From the NCBI RefSeq assembly GCF_047495875.1, contig NC_092471.1:7275001-7339000 (forward strand): a stretch of DNA of 64,000 nt. The letters run 5' to 3'. The notes beneath the pieces were generated by a model. That model was not told the origin of the DNA. It did no database searches and saw only the letters and a list, made by a program, of their open reading frames with translations. The position numbers and the translations under genes were made by a program. This stretch comes from Pithys albifrons albifrons. Its lineage: Eukaryota > Chordata > Aves > Passeriformes > Thamnophilidae. Each line of letters opens with the position of its first letter. Positions within the stretch are counted from its first letter, which is position 1. Of the stretch, positions 14,401 through 28,200 are shown in pieces.

Positions 14401-17400
14401 ACAGCAAATTGCCAGAGGTGTCCAATATTTTAAGGGACATCATGCAAGCCTGTTTGCATTAAAGGAGGTGACAGTGACTGAGATGACAGCAAGCATATAT
14501 AAATGCCAAGGATCCAGCTACTTCCACTGCAGTTGGAGCTGATCCAGGACTAGGAATTAGCTGTGAAATACCCATTGCAGATGTGAAGATAAAACTTCCC
14601 CCCAAAAAAACTCTGATTGGAAGTTTCCATTCCACAGACTTTCCCAGGCCAAACTATTCTTTTGGACTTCACCATAAATTGAATTTCAGCTCAAGCACAA
14701 AATCTAAAATAATGCAGCTGCTCTGAGAGCTTCCCAGCTCCTGGTTTGGGGTGATACTGTTTTCCTTACATGGTACCAACAGTCTCCATTCCTGGAAAGC
14801 CATGTGGATGAAGGCATGTGCAGCTACCTTCTTCCACTGCCTATGGAAACACCCTCCAGTGCATTTACCATGGGGCTGTACAACAGCTTAACTCCTTCCT
14901 TGGCACATTCCTCTTCTGAACTCTGAGCACAATCAGCTGCTCAAGGTACCAAATTGGTGCCGGCAGCCCAGAGAAGCAGCTCGTTGAACCACACCAGCAG
15001 TGGCTGCTTTTCCCACTGACTTCCACAGTCCCTGCCTGCGATCCCAGCTCGACAGAAAACAACAGGATTCCCCTGATATGCTGCTTTAGCCACTACCAAG
15101 AGACAACAACAAACACAGCACAGAATGAGAGAAGAAAAGCACCAATGCTAAAGCCAAACCAACTGTCTACTTTTAGGGATGAAACAACATGCAAGGTTGC
15201 AGCTAAAATAGAATGGAGAAGTTGAGGAAAGTCCAACATTTTTTGTTTAGTCCGTTACCCTTGAAATGACCACAAGATTCAGATTTAGAATACAACTTAA
15301 AAATTCCTGCAGGCCACAAGATTTTTGCTCAATCCTAAGGCATTATTCTTCTCCAGTTTCTTCCCTTTAAACTTAAGACAGACTTCAACTTGTTTTTGCA
15401 GACCCGAAAGCAGCAGCTCCTTTTAAATCCAGTGACTTAACATCCTTCTTTCAGATCTCTGCCAAACCTCCTTTCTGCCAGATTTGAAGTGGTTTTGCTC
15501 TTATTTTCAGCTTAAATAGGTTGCACATTCTTCAAGACAAGCACTCTTGAGTTCATTTGCTAAAGGTGTGATGTTGCCATGTTCCCGGTATGAAACAGTG
15601 TAGATGAGCTCTGCAGGGCTTTTTTAACAGTTTGTTTCTGTTAGGCAATGCCTTTCCTCTTGTATTTTTCCATCAGAAGTTTCTTAGCAGACTTTAAAGG
15701 AAACGAACTCAGTACCCTACACTGCTGCCATTTCAGCCAGCCAGCTTAGAGGCAGAACCTGAAGAAAACTACCAGAGGAAAAAAAAAACAAACAAAAAAT
15801 AGGGTCTCAGGGCTTTTTGGGTTTCCTGTAAAGGGAGATACACAATTGCTTGATCACAGCAAAGTCAAGCATAGCACAGTAACAGCCTCCACAGCTGTTA
15901 TTTTGGAAGACGACAATCACTTACTGATGCTGGTTAAACCCAGGCAAGAATATACATGATAAATGCACTGCACTCACAAACTGGGAACAGCAGCACCCAA
16001 CAGACATCTGCCACAGTGACTGGCCTGCATGGCTTAGGAGGAAAACTCCTTGATGTTTATATGGGAAAAAATAAAGATAATATGCAATGAGGCCTAGTTA
16101 AGAGAGGGTCAGAAAATGGAAGCAGATTATATCCAAGTATCCAGATTCCAAAGCACCACACAGCCTTTCTACCCACATCAGGAAGAGAAGCACTAAATTT
16201 GTTATTTAGATTGTTACACAATGCTCCTTACAGGAGAGAGATACAGAGATGTAATTTTTCTCCTACTTCCCAACATTCCAATTTAACCATGCTGCATTAT
16301 TTCAGCCTTAGATAAGATACAAGTTTGAGCAAAGCACAAACAACTTCTGACTCCCGTATGTATCATGGACTTGTCTGTCTCCTCATCCCTTCCTGAGGAA
16401 CTCTCCTGCTGTGCAGGGGCTCCCCTGCTGTACAGACTGACAGGCCCTGCAAGGCAGCTCTTGCACCAGGAAAGGCAAGGCCTGGCACCAGCGTGATCCC
16501 TCCTGGCTGTCCCTGCAGTGCCAGCACAGCTTGGGACTCTGTTTGTTCGAGGCATGTTCCATCAGTCCCAGCACTCTGATCTGTCTTAGAGTGAATTCTC
16601 TCCGTCAAGATCCTCCTTCATTCAGTTCTGGAGTGTTTTCTGCCTCCTAAGCGAGCCACGTTCATGTTGTGCTCCACGTGGAATTCAGGGCTGTGCCTGC
16701 TCATGGATCAGTACCTGTTGCTCCTTTTTCTTCACCTCTGCACTGACAGAACCAATGAGAATGATACATCTTCCTTCCTCCTTATGAAGACTCATGTCCA
16801 GTTCACTGTACATACACATACGGTTTCTTCTCTTCTAATATTCTGACCCAAATTCAATTTATTCAGCAAGGTAGGGGGAAATTTTCACGGCTTATACTTG
16901 AATGGGATACTTTGTAGCTTCTGATGCATAAGATTCTGAACATGTGAATGAAATTCAGCAGCTTCCTGGAGCTGATTTGGCAGCCAGCTGCATCACACCC
17001 AAAGAGCAGGTTTACATATGAACAAGCTCACCAGTTAAAAATTCAGCCCCTGCTCAGAAACACTAAGATTAAGTGAGTGTCTCTGGACTCAGGAATGAAA
17101 ATTAAACAGCCATTAACTACAGGGAAGAAAGCTGTCTCCTCTTACCACCTACTATTTCAGAAACAGTGTATTACATGCAATCTGATGCATGTAACCAGGC
17201 CATTTGACAACAAAGTATGCACAGTACATCTGACCCTCTGTAAATAAAATCCCTTTAGCAAGTCCAACACCAGGCATGGGAGGTCCATCCAGGGGACAAA
17301 CAGCTTCGATGTAAAATTTTGAAGGAGTAAATCCCTCTCTGTATCATTCCAAGGCATTTCTGTTTTTAGAAAAAATGTTCAGCTTGTACAGATGAATAAA

Positions 17401-18219
17401 AGTTATTTCTAAGAGAAGAATGAGGGCGCATTTATAGTAACGCCCTCCCCTATGTCACTTCATTCATATACACTGTGACAGAGATTTGCTGTCGCTGGAT
17501 TTTATTTCCTCCTTGAATTTCACTTCCTTCTTGAATTTCACTGGTGTAATTCCAATGGGCAAACTTCATCTTCCAAGGAGGCAAGGCCACTGCCTCAGAG
17601 TGGATGGAAAAGATGTCTCACAGGCTGGCTAGCACTAAAAATACCAGCAGGAACAGAGAACTATGGGCTCACCACGAAAATCTGTTTCCCTGCCTAGCAA
17701 GTCAGCCGGAATCCCTGGAATATTTGCCGTACGAGGTCAAGAGCACAACTTCAGCCTGATTCTAAAGAAAGCTGTTAGAGAATCAGAGGATGTTATGAGT
17801 GAACAACCAAAAACACACACTTATCCAAGAGCCACTTACTACTGGCATATTATTGGTACTGCCTTAAAGGAAAAAACAGTAATTACATGCAGGTGCTTCA
17901 GTCTTCTTTGTATGTTTTGTGACATATAAAATTACCTTTGGAAAAAATAGTAAGAGGAACGGAGGAGAGGATACAAGCTCAGGCAACTGAGGGTTTCGTA
18001 AAATAGAACTTAGTGCCTGAGTAAAAACGTGCACCCCACTGAGGCTGAGCTGAGTGACACCTGGGCAGGTGCTCCAGGGAGCAACTATCACCACAAGGTG
18101 TGTTTGAGGGTGTGCAAGACTAGGGTCAGCTGGTTTTACAAAAATATCAGTCTGTTGGTAACAGACAGTTGGAGGAACTCAGTGCTGCCCGCTACAGACT
18201 CCTCAGATTAGCACTTCTT
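8466..18219. other. Intergenic region between convergent MMGT1 and INTS6L
   Basis: About 9.7 kb without a gene that I can support. The 9.4-12.9 kb part is GC-richer and contains several overlapping stop-free stretches (9679-10314, 10642-11385, 12121-12846). None has splice structure, family motifs or a plausible start context, so I do not call them genes. 13-18.2 kb is AT-rich and featureless apart from short homopolymers. Mammals carry SAGE1, itself INTS6-related, and CT45 genes in this interval; I see no trace of either. Confidence 0.6.
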
Positions 18220-19129
18220 AAAAATTAATAAAATGGTTTATTTTATATATACATATGTTCCAAAAAATTTATACAGTTAAAATATCAAATTAGTGATCTG
18301 GTAACAATACTGTTCAAAATAATCTCTTTTGTATGAACATTAAAATACACGTTTTTAAAAGCGTTTCCTTTTAGTGCTTCCAAAGCACAGCGTGTGCCAA
18401 GGCCACCTGAAGAGTCTCCGTCCTCCTCACAGGATGAAAGAGAACTGAAGTCGGGGACCTGGGAAGCCTCAGGTGCACTTTCATAATGTCTGCAGACAAA
18501 ACAGAAGAGAGTCTGAGGTAGATTGTTTAGTGACCATCGGGTGGTAACAGTCACAGGACTGTCTTTAGCTTTCATTAACACAATAGCAGTTTCTTTACTC
18601 TCAATCTACACTGAATCTCAAGTTTAAAGGCATGGCTAGCAGTTCTTGGGAACAAGACCCTTGTCTCTGTGGTGGCAACATGCAATTTTTACCAGTGCAG
18701 GTGTTTCTGGGAGGGTTTTTTTTGGGAACACACGGGCTCTCTCCACGATGCAGACAGTGTGTGCATTTGACAGTGCCCCATTTTAGTGCAACCTGCTGCC
18801 TATAGCACGTAAATGTCTAATGACAGCGTTCAAATGAGTAAATTCTCATCACCTGCAGGAGGGGCAGCAATGGTTATTTTCTTCCGCCTGTTGAGCAAAC
18901 AGCACCCTCCACAGGAAAAAGCCACACCTTTCATAGCAAATCCTTAAGGTTATAGCCCAGCTTCTGCCGAATCAGGTTCTTAAAGTTAAAGCTCCACTGC
19001 TTCTTCTCAGACTGTGACAGTAAAATCACTTGACTGCCAAGATGGTGAGGGCAGCAGCGACATCCTCTTCCACTCTTCTGTGGCACAGCAAACTCATTCC
19101 TGGTCCGCATTCGTCTGGTTGGTACATTA
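18215..19129 (-). other. INTS6L: INTS6L 3' UTR
   Basis: Extends from the INTS6L stop codon to the first minus-strand AATAAA. It contains a 68-codon open frame after an ATG that overlaps the INTS6L stop (18931-19146) and a strong acceptor-like ctgttttgtctgcag ending at 18490, followed by another open frame. The UTR may therefore be alternatively spliced; this is inference. Confidence 0.55.
18238..18243 (-). terminator. INTS6L: INTS6L polyadenylation signal
   Basis: AATAAA on the minus strand (tttatt on +) in an A/T-rich context. It is the first canonical hexamer downstream of the INTS6L stop, giving a 3' UTR of about 0.9 kb. A + strand AATAAA also lies 11 bases away at 18227-18232, so the element is bidirectional in sequence. 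Confidence 0.6.
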
Positions 19130-19146
19130 TTATCTACTGTTGACAT
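18931..19146 (-). other. 71-codon ORF overlapping the INTS6L stop codon, status unknown
   Basis: The ATG at 19144-19146 lies inside the final INTS6L codons (asparagine-histidine-valine) in another frame, so the ORF overlaps the INTS6L CDS by 17 bases and runs to TGA in the 3' UTR. The product would be basic, beginning [19 protein letters not shown], with a CRCCPHH cluster and an end rich in Lys, Leu and Asn. I recognise no family. A cytosine at -1 and an A/T-rich upstream context make it a weak start. It may be chance. Confidence 0.2.
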
Positions 19147-19229
19147 GATTAACTCTGTTGGGTGGGCTGGTGAAATCTAGTTCCTCTAGTATTCTCTCTA
19201 AGTGTTGTATTAAGACTCTTTTTTTAAAC
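19130..19229 (-). CDS. INTS6L: INTS6L coding exon 18 (last)
   Basis: Acceptor ctctcttctgtag, then (R)[19 protein letters not shown], ending HVNSR and TAA at 19130-19132. It completes the C-terminal helical domain. The mammalian protein runs a few residues further (SSC). Confidence 0.95.
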
Positions 19230-22200
19230 CTACAGAAGAGAGGGAGAGCAATTTAATTTTTTCCTGCCAAAAATAAAGTTGAACAACTTAAGACTACTCA
19301 GCCATGGCAAATCATGATACCAGAGGCTCTCTGTTCCCAGTATGGAGGAGCTTTCTTTTATTTCTGGCATTAAAACAGCTAGAAATTTTAATTTAATATA
19401 ATCACCCTTCCCCAACCCACCTGAGTTTTGGGCTGGTCTTCAATAATGACCCATCTCTGTAATTCCCATTTAAATTTTGAGTCAAGACTATTCATTCCAT
19501 AAAAACGTAACAGTAATTTGCCCACTAAAACAACTATAATAATTGAAATACATGAAACAGAAAATGATAGTACTGGAAAAGTTTGTGATTTACTGCCATG
19601 ATCTAAATTAGTATTGAGTTTATGACTCTGAGTCATTTATATCTATACAAACCTTGCTGCTTCCTTGATAGCAAATTCAATGAAATACTTCTGAATTTCC
19701 ATAGGTCCTTGCACCTCCTCAAGAAGAGAAAATATTTTTTCATAATCTAAAAAGAGATAGAAATCCAAACCACGTATTAAAAATCAATCTTGCAAATGCA
19801 ATGTCACTAAAGCTTAACAGCCAAAAGGAAAACCAAAGCCCAGTTTCACACGTCTGTGTATGATAAAACACAGAAGGCAGGAAAACACCCAGATGAGCTT
19901 TAGGCACAGAACACAGGTGATAAGAGGAATTTGAAGAGATCCTGATGATCAGCTAATTCAAACGTGGCACCAAAGAATAAGATTTCCTTTAAGAGCAGTA
20001 GCAGCTGGGAACATCTATCCTCAGAAAATGCAGACTAGGAACAACAGCCTCCATCTCCATGACCACCTTGCCAGCAGTAGCAGTGAACATGCACGGGGCC
20101 ACCAAGCCCTGATCTGGCCTAGAGCTGTTGTTTCTGTGAGCAGAGGTCAGGATTAATTCTCTAGAAGGTCAAATAATCAATCCTTAGTGTGAACACAACA
20201 TCACTGTCTCACTGGTACAAGACAAATATGCCCATTGCAATAGAATGAACTGGACACATTAAATTAGAAAGGAAATAAATAACAGCATTATTTCAGTATT
20301 TCCACAGTGGAACCCAGTTTCAAGATTTATGGTGCTGTGACCAAGAGTCTGCTCAGAGGGATGCAGCAGGCACAGAGAGGGCAAATGGTCAGAACTGTGA
20401 ACAGATGTACAGAGTTAACCCACTACCACTTGGCTTCTTTCTTTTATGACTGCCTGAACTCTGCAGCAAGACAAGTGACTCACACAGAACACAGCACTGT
20501 TTTACTGTACATCACCATTTACTAGACATGAATTTGGCATGAAATTAGATGAGCCCACTTCGCAAAACAGAAAGCAAAGAGGAGGAAATTTTAAAACTGC
20601 TTAAAAATAAAATACAGATGCAGTGTAAAAAAAAAGGCTTCATCTCTCAACGGCCTCAGTGTGCTCAAAGCAACACAAGATCAGAAAAACAGAAGAGTTA
20701 GGAACACACCATTATACTAATTACTAGCACTTGACAATGTATTAGAAAAATATTCAGTAGTTTAGTTTATAAAAATGAACCACTCAGACACAGACCACAT
20801 TAGGGACAGCTGCCATTTAATTAAAAAAATGGAAAAACATGTTACTATGGCAAATTCTACAGCACAGACATTAGTTGGAGTTTCAGGTTAGTAGTTTGTT
20901 TTTCACCCTGTGTAAAAGTACAGCCGAAACATGTAATAAAAGCTAAGGTGGCAAATTGCTTTTCTCCACAATAATTTAGATTTGGGGGAGTTACCCAACC
21001 TTATAGGAAAAGAAAAGAAAGTAATTTTTAGTATTTCTAAGTCATAAAGAGTTTTCAACAGTGTTCCATCACTAATTACAGTCTTGCAAAATAAGAAAAC
21101 TCCTCTTTGCTATTAACTGTCAGTATTCCCTATCAAACATACCCCAAGGTGCATCCTTACTGACACACTTACTCTGCTCTGCAAAGGCAGTTCTGATGGA
21201 CAGAGCACAATGAGTACACTGCAGATACACAAGGAGCAGCACAGCGTAATAGCCTTTAGAATCCTCTGAAAGGTGCTTTCTCAGGTCACCTCTTACACCA
21301 GTTAACCTGTCTTTGAGGGCAATCAGAGTGGCTTTGGCACTCAACTTCCCAAGCACAAATCCAAACTTAACTCACCTACCCAGCATTTCTTCCTTATTTT
21401 TTGCCCCTCTGTTGCTTACATGCAAGCAACCAAAAGTTACTCAATATTTAAAGCTGAGTGTTTTGAAAACAGTTCCTTACTTCAAGGAAAAAATCTTTTC
21501 TCTAGCACCACATATAATATACTAATAAAATCAATAAACCCAAACAACTTACTTCTTCCAGGTTTGCGAACCTCTTTCATCACTTTAATTTTGATGTCAG
21601 CATTGCTTCCCTCCAACATGGTCGGTGTTATTTTAAAAGAATTTGGCACAGATTCAGAAGTCGACTCCATCGCCCGTTTTTGGTCATCTCCACTCACGCT
21701 GTAGTTTAGAGGCCCTCGAACAAGCGCGTTGGTACCAGGTTTATGATCCAACCCATCTTCACTTAAGCAATTGAACTCAACAGGAAGGGAGTCCAAGTCA
21801 TTGGGTAACATTTCATCCTCTCCCCCAGCAGCTGGAACAGCAGGAGCCATTTGCACAGATAAGCCATCGATTTGCTTTTCCAGTGATTGACAATTTTCTC
21901 CTTTCTTCTCTCCATCTTGGACAACACTGTTACTGGTATCTACAAATGAAAAATATGTATCTTACTAATGCACATCAAAAAACCCAACAAGAAATAGTTC
22001 TGTATCCTTTTATTCTGAAGTGCTGTGTAGTGATCTGACAGTTGCTGGACTGTGCTTCAGTACTTTTATTCAACTTTGGATGTAACCATGGGAATACCTT
22101 CCCTTTGGCTGTTACCAGCTCATATCACTATCACCAAGTCACCATTCTCTGTATTCCTATTGCAATGTTATGACTTCAAGTAAACTCATGTTTTCCTTCT

Positions 22201-25200
22201 CTTCCCCAAATCCAGCTACAGCTAACAGAGTTTTCTTCTGGCTCCATTTGCTCCAATAGGAGGTATGTAAATCAGTGTTTGTGGGAAATGAACACAACCA
22301 TATTTTAATTTTCCTTCTCTACAGAATACACAAACAAGAACTGAAAGCTGAGCTGAGAAACTTTCTACCTTGGTAGTGTGTTTAATTTCAGATTTCCTTA
22401 GCTCTAGCAGCAGCCTGTTTTTCTGGGCCACCAAAAGAAATGCACTCCTATGTAACCCTGAAGCACAGACACGTGCTGAGAGACCTCTCTTCCCTTCCTC
22501 CCCAGATACTCATTCCCACCACACAAGCTGCTGCACTACAGCTCAATATACCTCTGTTTCCTGGGACACCTTTGAGGTTCAGGTACGAGGGGGACCCAGG
22601 AGCAGCTGGTGGTCCTTTCCCGCCCACGTGGTTGGTGACAACGGGCGGTGACTGTGGCCGCCTGAGCAGTGGGGACATGCTCCTCCTCCTCTTCAGAGAC
22701 GCCGGAGTGTTGGGCTCTCCAGGACGCTTGATCTTGTTCTGAGGCCCAGCAACAAACTCATCGGCTTCGTCGATCATCATCCCCTGAAAAGAAAATCACC
22801 ATTTAAATAACAGTACAGGACAGAATCTGTTTCATCAATTCACTGACGAATCGAGTCCCTCTGAGCTCGAATTCAAGTGGTTTTCAAAACACTTGACAGC
22901 TCTAAGAACAGACACCCAGAGACAGCCCAGTGCCACTCTGCAAACCAGCATGACTCTGTACACGATTCTCTTGGACCGTGTGGAAGACATTCCTCCTTTC
23001 TACCCATGATAAAAGGCTGCAGAGGTCAGCAATATACTGTAGCTGTGGGGCAGAAGTTCTACTTACAAATTATTTCAAGCCATGTCAGATACAAAGACAC
23101 AGCAGACAGAACGGCCCCCTCCTACCTTCTTATCCTGTTTAAATGGATTGCCAAACGTATGAAGTCTTTTTGGTTGATCCGGGTCAATTTCCCGAAGAGG
23201 TGAAGGCATCATTTTCAGATATTCCTGGTAATTTCCCATTTGAGCAACAGGAACACTATGAAGACAGTCTGCAACAGAACAACAGCTCTTAATTTAGTCT
23301 GCCTTAAAAACAAAGCAATATAAACCTCACACACTTCAATTCTAAGTGGAGGCATTTAAGAACTAGAAGTTAGTATTTCATTTCACTACAGAGAAAGAGC
23401 TGAAGACTACAATTGTGGAAATCAGGCTGGCAAGACCTGAGCTTAATTAGCAGAAGAACAAAAAATAAGCAAGTTTGATCTCTGTGCTGACAACTGCATC
23501 TTTAGATCACCAGCAAAGTGAGCCCCTCTCTGCTTTAAGCCCCATTGCTACACAGGACATGTTTACTGAGCCTTGAATGGGAAACCTCTCCCATGAAACC
23601 TATTTTTGAAATTCAAAGCATGACATCTTGCATGACAGAGGGCAAAATTTCTTTCCTTCCCCTTCAGAGTCAAGCAAAGGACACTGTCTGACTCAGCAAG
23701 AGATGCAATGGCCACTTCTGCTCCCACACCAAAGACAAAAAATACTATTTAAAGAAAAAAAAAGAAAAAATAGTGCAGTCTCTCCAAACTATTAGTGAAG
23801 AACTGTAACTGCTTACCTTCATCCTGCCCCAAGATAAGCCTGTGTGTTTTCAGAAGATTGGTTCTCATTCTAGTTAGCTGGTCTAGAAGACTGCGACGAG
23901 GAATATCGTAGGCATTTCTGAATGCCTGTGGCTTCAAATCCTAGTTTGTAACAAAACAAGTAACCTTCAGTTAATCCATTAGTTCTCATGCATGGAGAAA
24001 TTCCATTAGAATTGTAATAATGTTAACTATTAAGAAGTATTAAGTAACTTCAGAGCTTCATAACTGGATACAGCAAGCTCAGTGGCTGTTTTTTCAACAA
24101 GACCTTATTCAGCATCAGTTCTTTCAGCTCCATTAAGACTAAGCATGTTAATTCCTGGATGAACAGCACTAGCTGTCTTTTGCAAAGACTGGCACTTAAA
24201 ACACAGTTTACCATCATGGGATTTTCAAAAACTGTCCCAAAATCAAGAGCAAAAAATTGCTTTTACTCTTCTCCCTATTTATGTCTACGCTGCGCTTCTC
24301 ACAGTTCAGTGAAAGTCCTTCCTTCAACACCAAGTCCATAAAAGTTACTCATTTAAAACAGATGAGATTAACTGCTTAGTTATGCAAGATCACTGTGCTG
24401 TTTACCTTGTTTAAAAGTCCTATGTGGAAGCCAGCAAATTCTTTAACATTCATTTCCGACAGTCTCAGTGGAGATTCCCCAGTGATCCCTTGCAGCAGTT
24501 GTTTAAAGTCCCTACTGTGCACCAAGGAGAGGCCACTGGAGTGATTTTTCACTTTTATTCCAATTTCTTGTGGAACTTTCTTACCCACAGAACCTATTAT
24601 CCGTTCCGATTCTATTTTTGTCTAAAATGGAATCACACCATGAGTTAAAGAATCAGCAGGCACTGCACATTTCCAGTACAAAACACACAGTACATTAGCA
24701 GAATAAAGCTATAAATTTAGTTCCCAACTACCTACCCAGGGATATATTGGATTACACAGATTAGATCTCAAGCATAAAGAAATCCTAATGTGCTAGCATT
24801 TGGAAAAATATTTAGCCAGTGTATCTAAATTTATATGCCAGTAGGAGGTCTGTGAATATCCCTGATTCTGTTGCAAGTCTGTGACTCTTGTGTCTCTGAA
24901 GAATCATCTTTCAAGCGAAAGAAAAAACATAATGAAAGGTGGATGCCTTAAGTTACAGTCAAGTTGCATCTAAAACAATGGTATTACTCAGATACAATAA
25001 ATTTCAGTTTATTTTTTAAACAACCTATGAACTATGGGTTGTTCTGTATGTTTGCAACAACACAGGGGAGAAGAGTTGTAAAAGAACTTTGCTTTATGAG
25101 CAAGTTTCTAAATCTTATCACTTCTCCAATTAGCACAGATTTCTTATTATAGCTACAGAGATTTTACTGTGTTGAGCTCTATCTGTATTCAAAGACTTTT

Positions 25201-28200
25201 ATTTTTTCACTCGCTTGCAATACCTCCAGAAAAAAACCCCAACCAACCAAAACCCCAAACCCCATGGTGACTGCAACCCACTTCCCCCAGATCTCCTCCT
25301 CTGCAGCTTTTGCTTCATTATCTGTGGGAAACTCTGAATTTAAGGACAGCAGGAGCACAGCAGAGTTCTGGAATTGCCTGTCCCTACACAGGAGCTTATA
25401 ATGCATTCAACACATTCAAACTGTTCCATGTGCTGAGAATGCCTGTGAAAGCCACAACAGCCATCTCAAGTCATTCCAACTTCATAGTACAGATAAATAA
25501 TATGAATTTGCATATCATTAAGTTACCAAAATACCACAGTCTAGTAGATGCTCAGTCATTCAGAGGCTTTGGGGTGTATTTTGTGCATTCTTTAAGGCGG
25601 AGGATTTTTTCTTTGTAATTTTAAAGGCCGTGCTGGTTCCCCACCAATTTCTAGACATTAAAATACTGTTTTAAGGGCCCCTCGTGCTAAGGGGGAAGGG
25701 CCTCCAGGGAGTTACACCTGGAATGACAGCCTTGACAAAGAGAAAAAGATTGTTTTCCACCAGGTCACACTTTACACATTGAATGGATCTGACCTGATCG
25801 AAACAAGAAGTTCAGATAAAAAGCTTAAACCATGATTTTTTTTCTCCATGGACAAGAACTCACTTTTTTTTTTTTGAAAAATGCACACTGCCAAGAACAC
25901 ATGGAAATAAACAAAAGGCTGAGAGCAAGTCTCTGACTTCAGCTGTGAAGAACAATGGCAAGAGAAGCCATAAATCCAATTAGTGATTTTCTTTGTAGTT
26001 CAAAATCTAGCAGACACTTGAAGTACAGCTGAAGAGGTGTCCTTTGCACTCCCCTCCACCACTTACAGAAGGCACAATCACTGGCTACAGAATCACGATG
26101 GATTCATCCATGTTTGCAATGAAAATGCTCACCAACCTCCAATTATAATATATGGTGCACACCCATATGAACTCCCACAGGGATTAACTGCTTTATAATG
26201 AGATTACCACAAACTAAATAATCAACGCACTTCTAATTGCAAAGGTTTTATCAATACTACCTGTTGGCTGAGTTTTTTAAGGTAAGAGATAACACTGTAA
26301 CTAAGTCCACAATCTAAATTATCTGATATCAGATTTGGAGCTCCCATCATCCTTAGGGCTTTCTTTAATGGCTATAAGGAAAACAAAATACACAATAGTA
26401 AGAGAATAAGTATTTAAAAAAGAAATTTATAAGCTCAATTATAGGAAGCTAAGGCACGTAGATTAGTGCTCTAGCTTTTCCACTTTTGGCCACTAAAATT
26501 CAAGTCTATTCAGATAACATGTGACATGAGTTTGGTGTCTAACTAGCTCACGGTGGACGTTATGCCACATCACCAAGACACCACAGGCCGTGGTGGCGCT
26601 GGCGGTTTCCACTCAAAGGCTCAGGTCCAGAATAGCCGGGATGATGCAAGTCCATATTGAGGTGCATTGTCCAAGCTACATGTAAAAGGTGACACAGTGC
26701 CTGCCTCCCCCACCCCTCATTTGGCCCAGCTTCCCAAGTTCTAGCACTTCACCCACATTAATAAACAAACTAATCTGCATTTTCCTTATCAAGTTACAAA
26801 AATAATGCCACATTTGGTTTCTCTGAACAATCTAAAGTACGTTGGATCAAAGCTCATTTAATACTTAATGATCAGAAAACATATTTAATATGTTAAGATA
26901 GTTACTATTACACAACATTTCTACAAATTTATTTCTTAAAAATGCTTGACCTAATCCACATACCTCTGCAAAGCAAAATGTTTGCTACCTAAAATCTCAT
27001 CATAATTATGCAAAAAAATTTACTAGAAGAGGTATGATGCACAGGACTCTGGTCACACCAGCCATTATACCCGGGAGGATGAAATGAGGAGAGGAACATA
27101 CCAGTAAGTAGTAGGGAGGCATTGTTTTTAAGTAGTTGTCAAAAGCCTGTCTCCACTTCAGATTTGGCTTAAGTTTGTGAACCTTAAACAAGTCATCTGC
27201 AACAAGGAAAACAACAAAAGAAGGTGTCATTTATACAGTTCCAGACCATCAGCTTTGTCCAAAATTGCAGGTGCCAGGCTACCCCCCTCTTTTCAATCCC
27301 ACCACCCATCTCCCAATGGGGCTTTCCCACAAAAACTGCTCTTAACTTTAGGTGTGAAGGATTGGGAATTCCCATCCTAGCTGCAGTAGGCAATCCACAG
27401 CAAGTTCCCATTATAAGCAAACTTACAAGGCACATCAGACTTAAACACTGCACACAACTACCAGCAGCACAGAAGGTGCAACAGATTCACCTGTTAAGAG
27501 TTTCACCTCCCCTACATGTCTCTTGCATCATCAGGGAGTCCCTGCCTCTGATTACACCAAAAACCATTAATTTGGTTCAATTTTCACTGTCAGACCAGCT
27601 TTCTTCTGTTCAACCTGTACAATGAATTTTTTCTCCAGTAAAAATATCGGTTGGCATCAAAGGGAAAGAAAAAAACCAATTCAAATCAGGGAATCCCTCT
27701 GGCCAGCTCTGCTGGACTCTGCTGCCAACAGCAGCAGCTGTGCCCCAGCAGAGAAGGGGCTTCCTCCAGCTACACCACCTGCCTCGTGCCAGGGCAGCAA
27801 AGTCTCCACAGTATAGACAAGAGATAGTAATTAGCTCTAAAAACTGCTGCCCTGCAAGAGAGGGGCAACCAGACATTTATTTCCTTTGGATACTGTTTTA
27901 GAAACATCTTGCTCACACTAGAGGTGTGCATATTGCCATTCAGGAACCACTGACCACCTATTTGCTGTGCACACTATGAACTGCACCAGTGATCTCCAAA
28001 AAACAAAAACAAACACAGTATCCTGTAATTTACCATTTATGAATTATTAATTGCAATAAAGTTTCTTCTTAGTAGGGCTGTGGTATGCTGGCAAAGCGAG
28101 GCTAATGGAAGGATATGCAGGACTGGAGAAAGGGATGTTCAAAAATTAACTGGGGAGAGATGCACAGAAGAGGGTGTGCACAAGACAGATGCAGCAAGGA

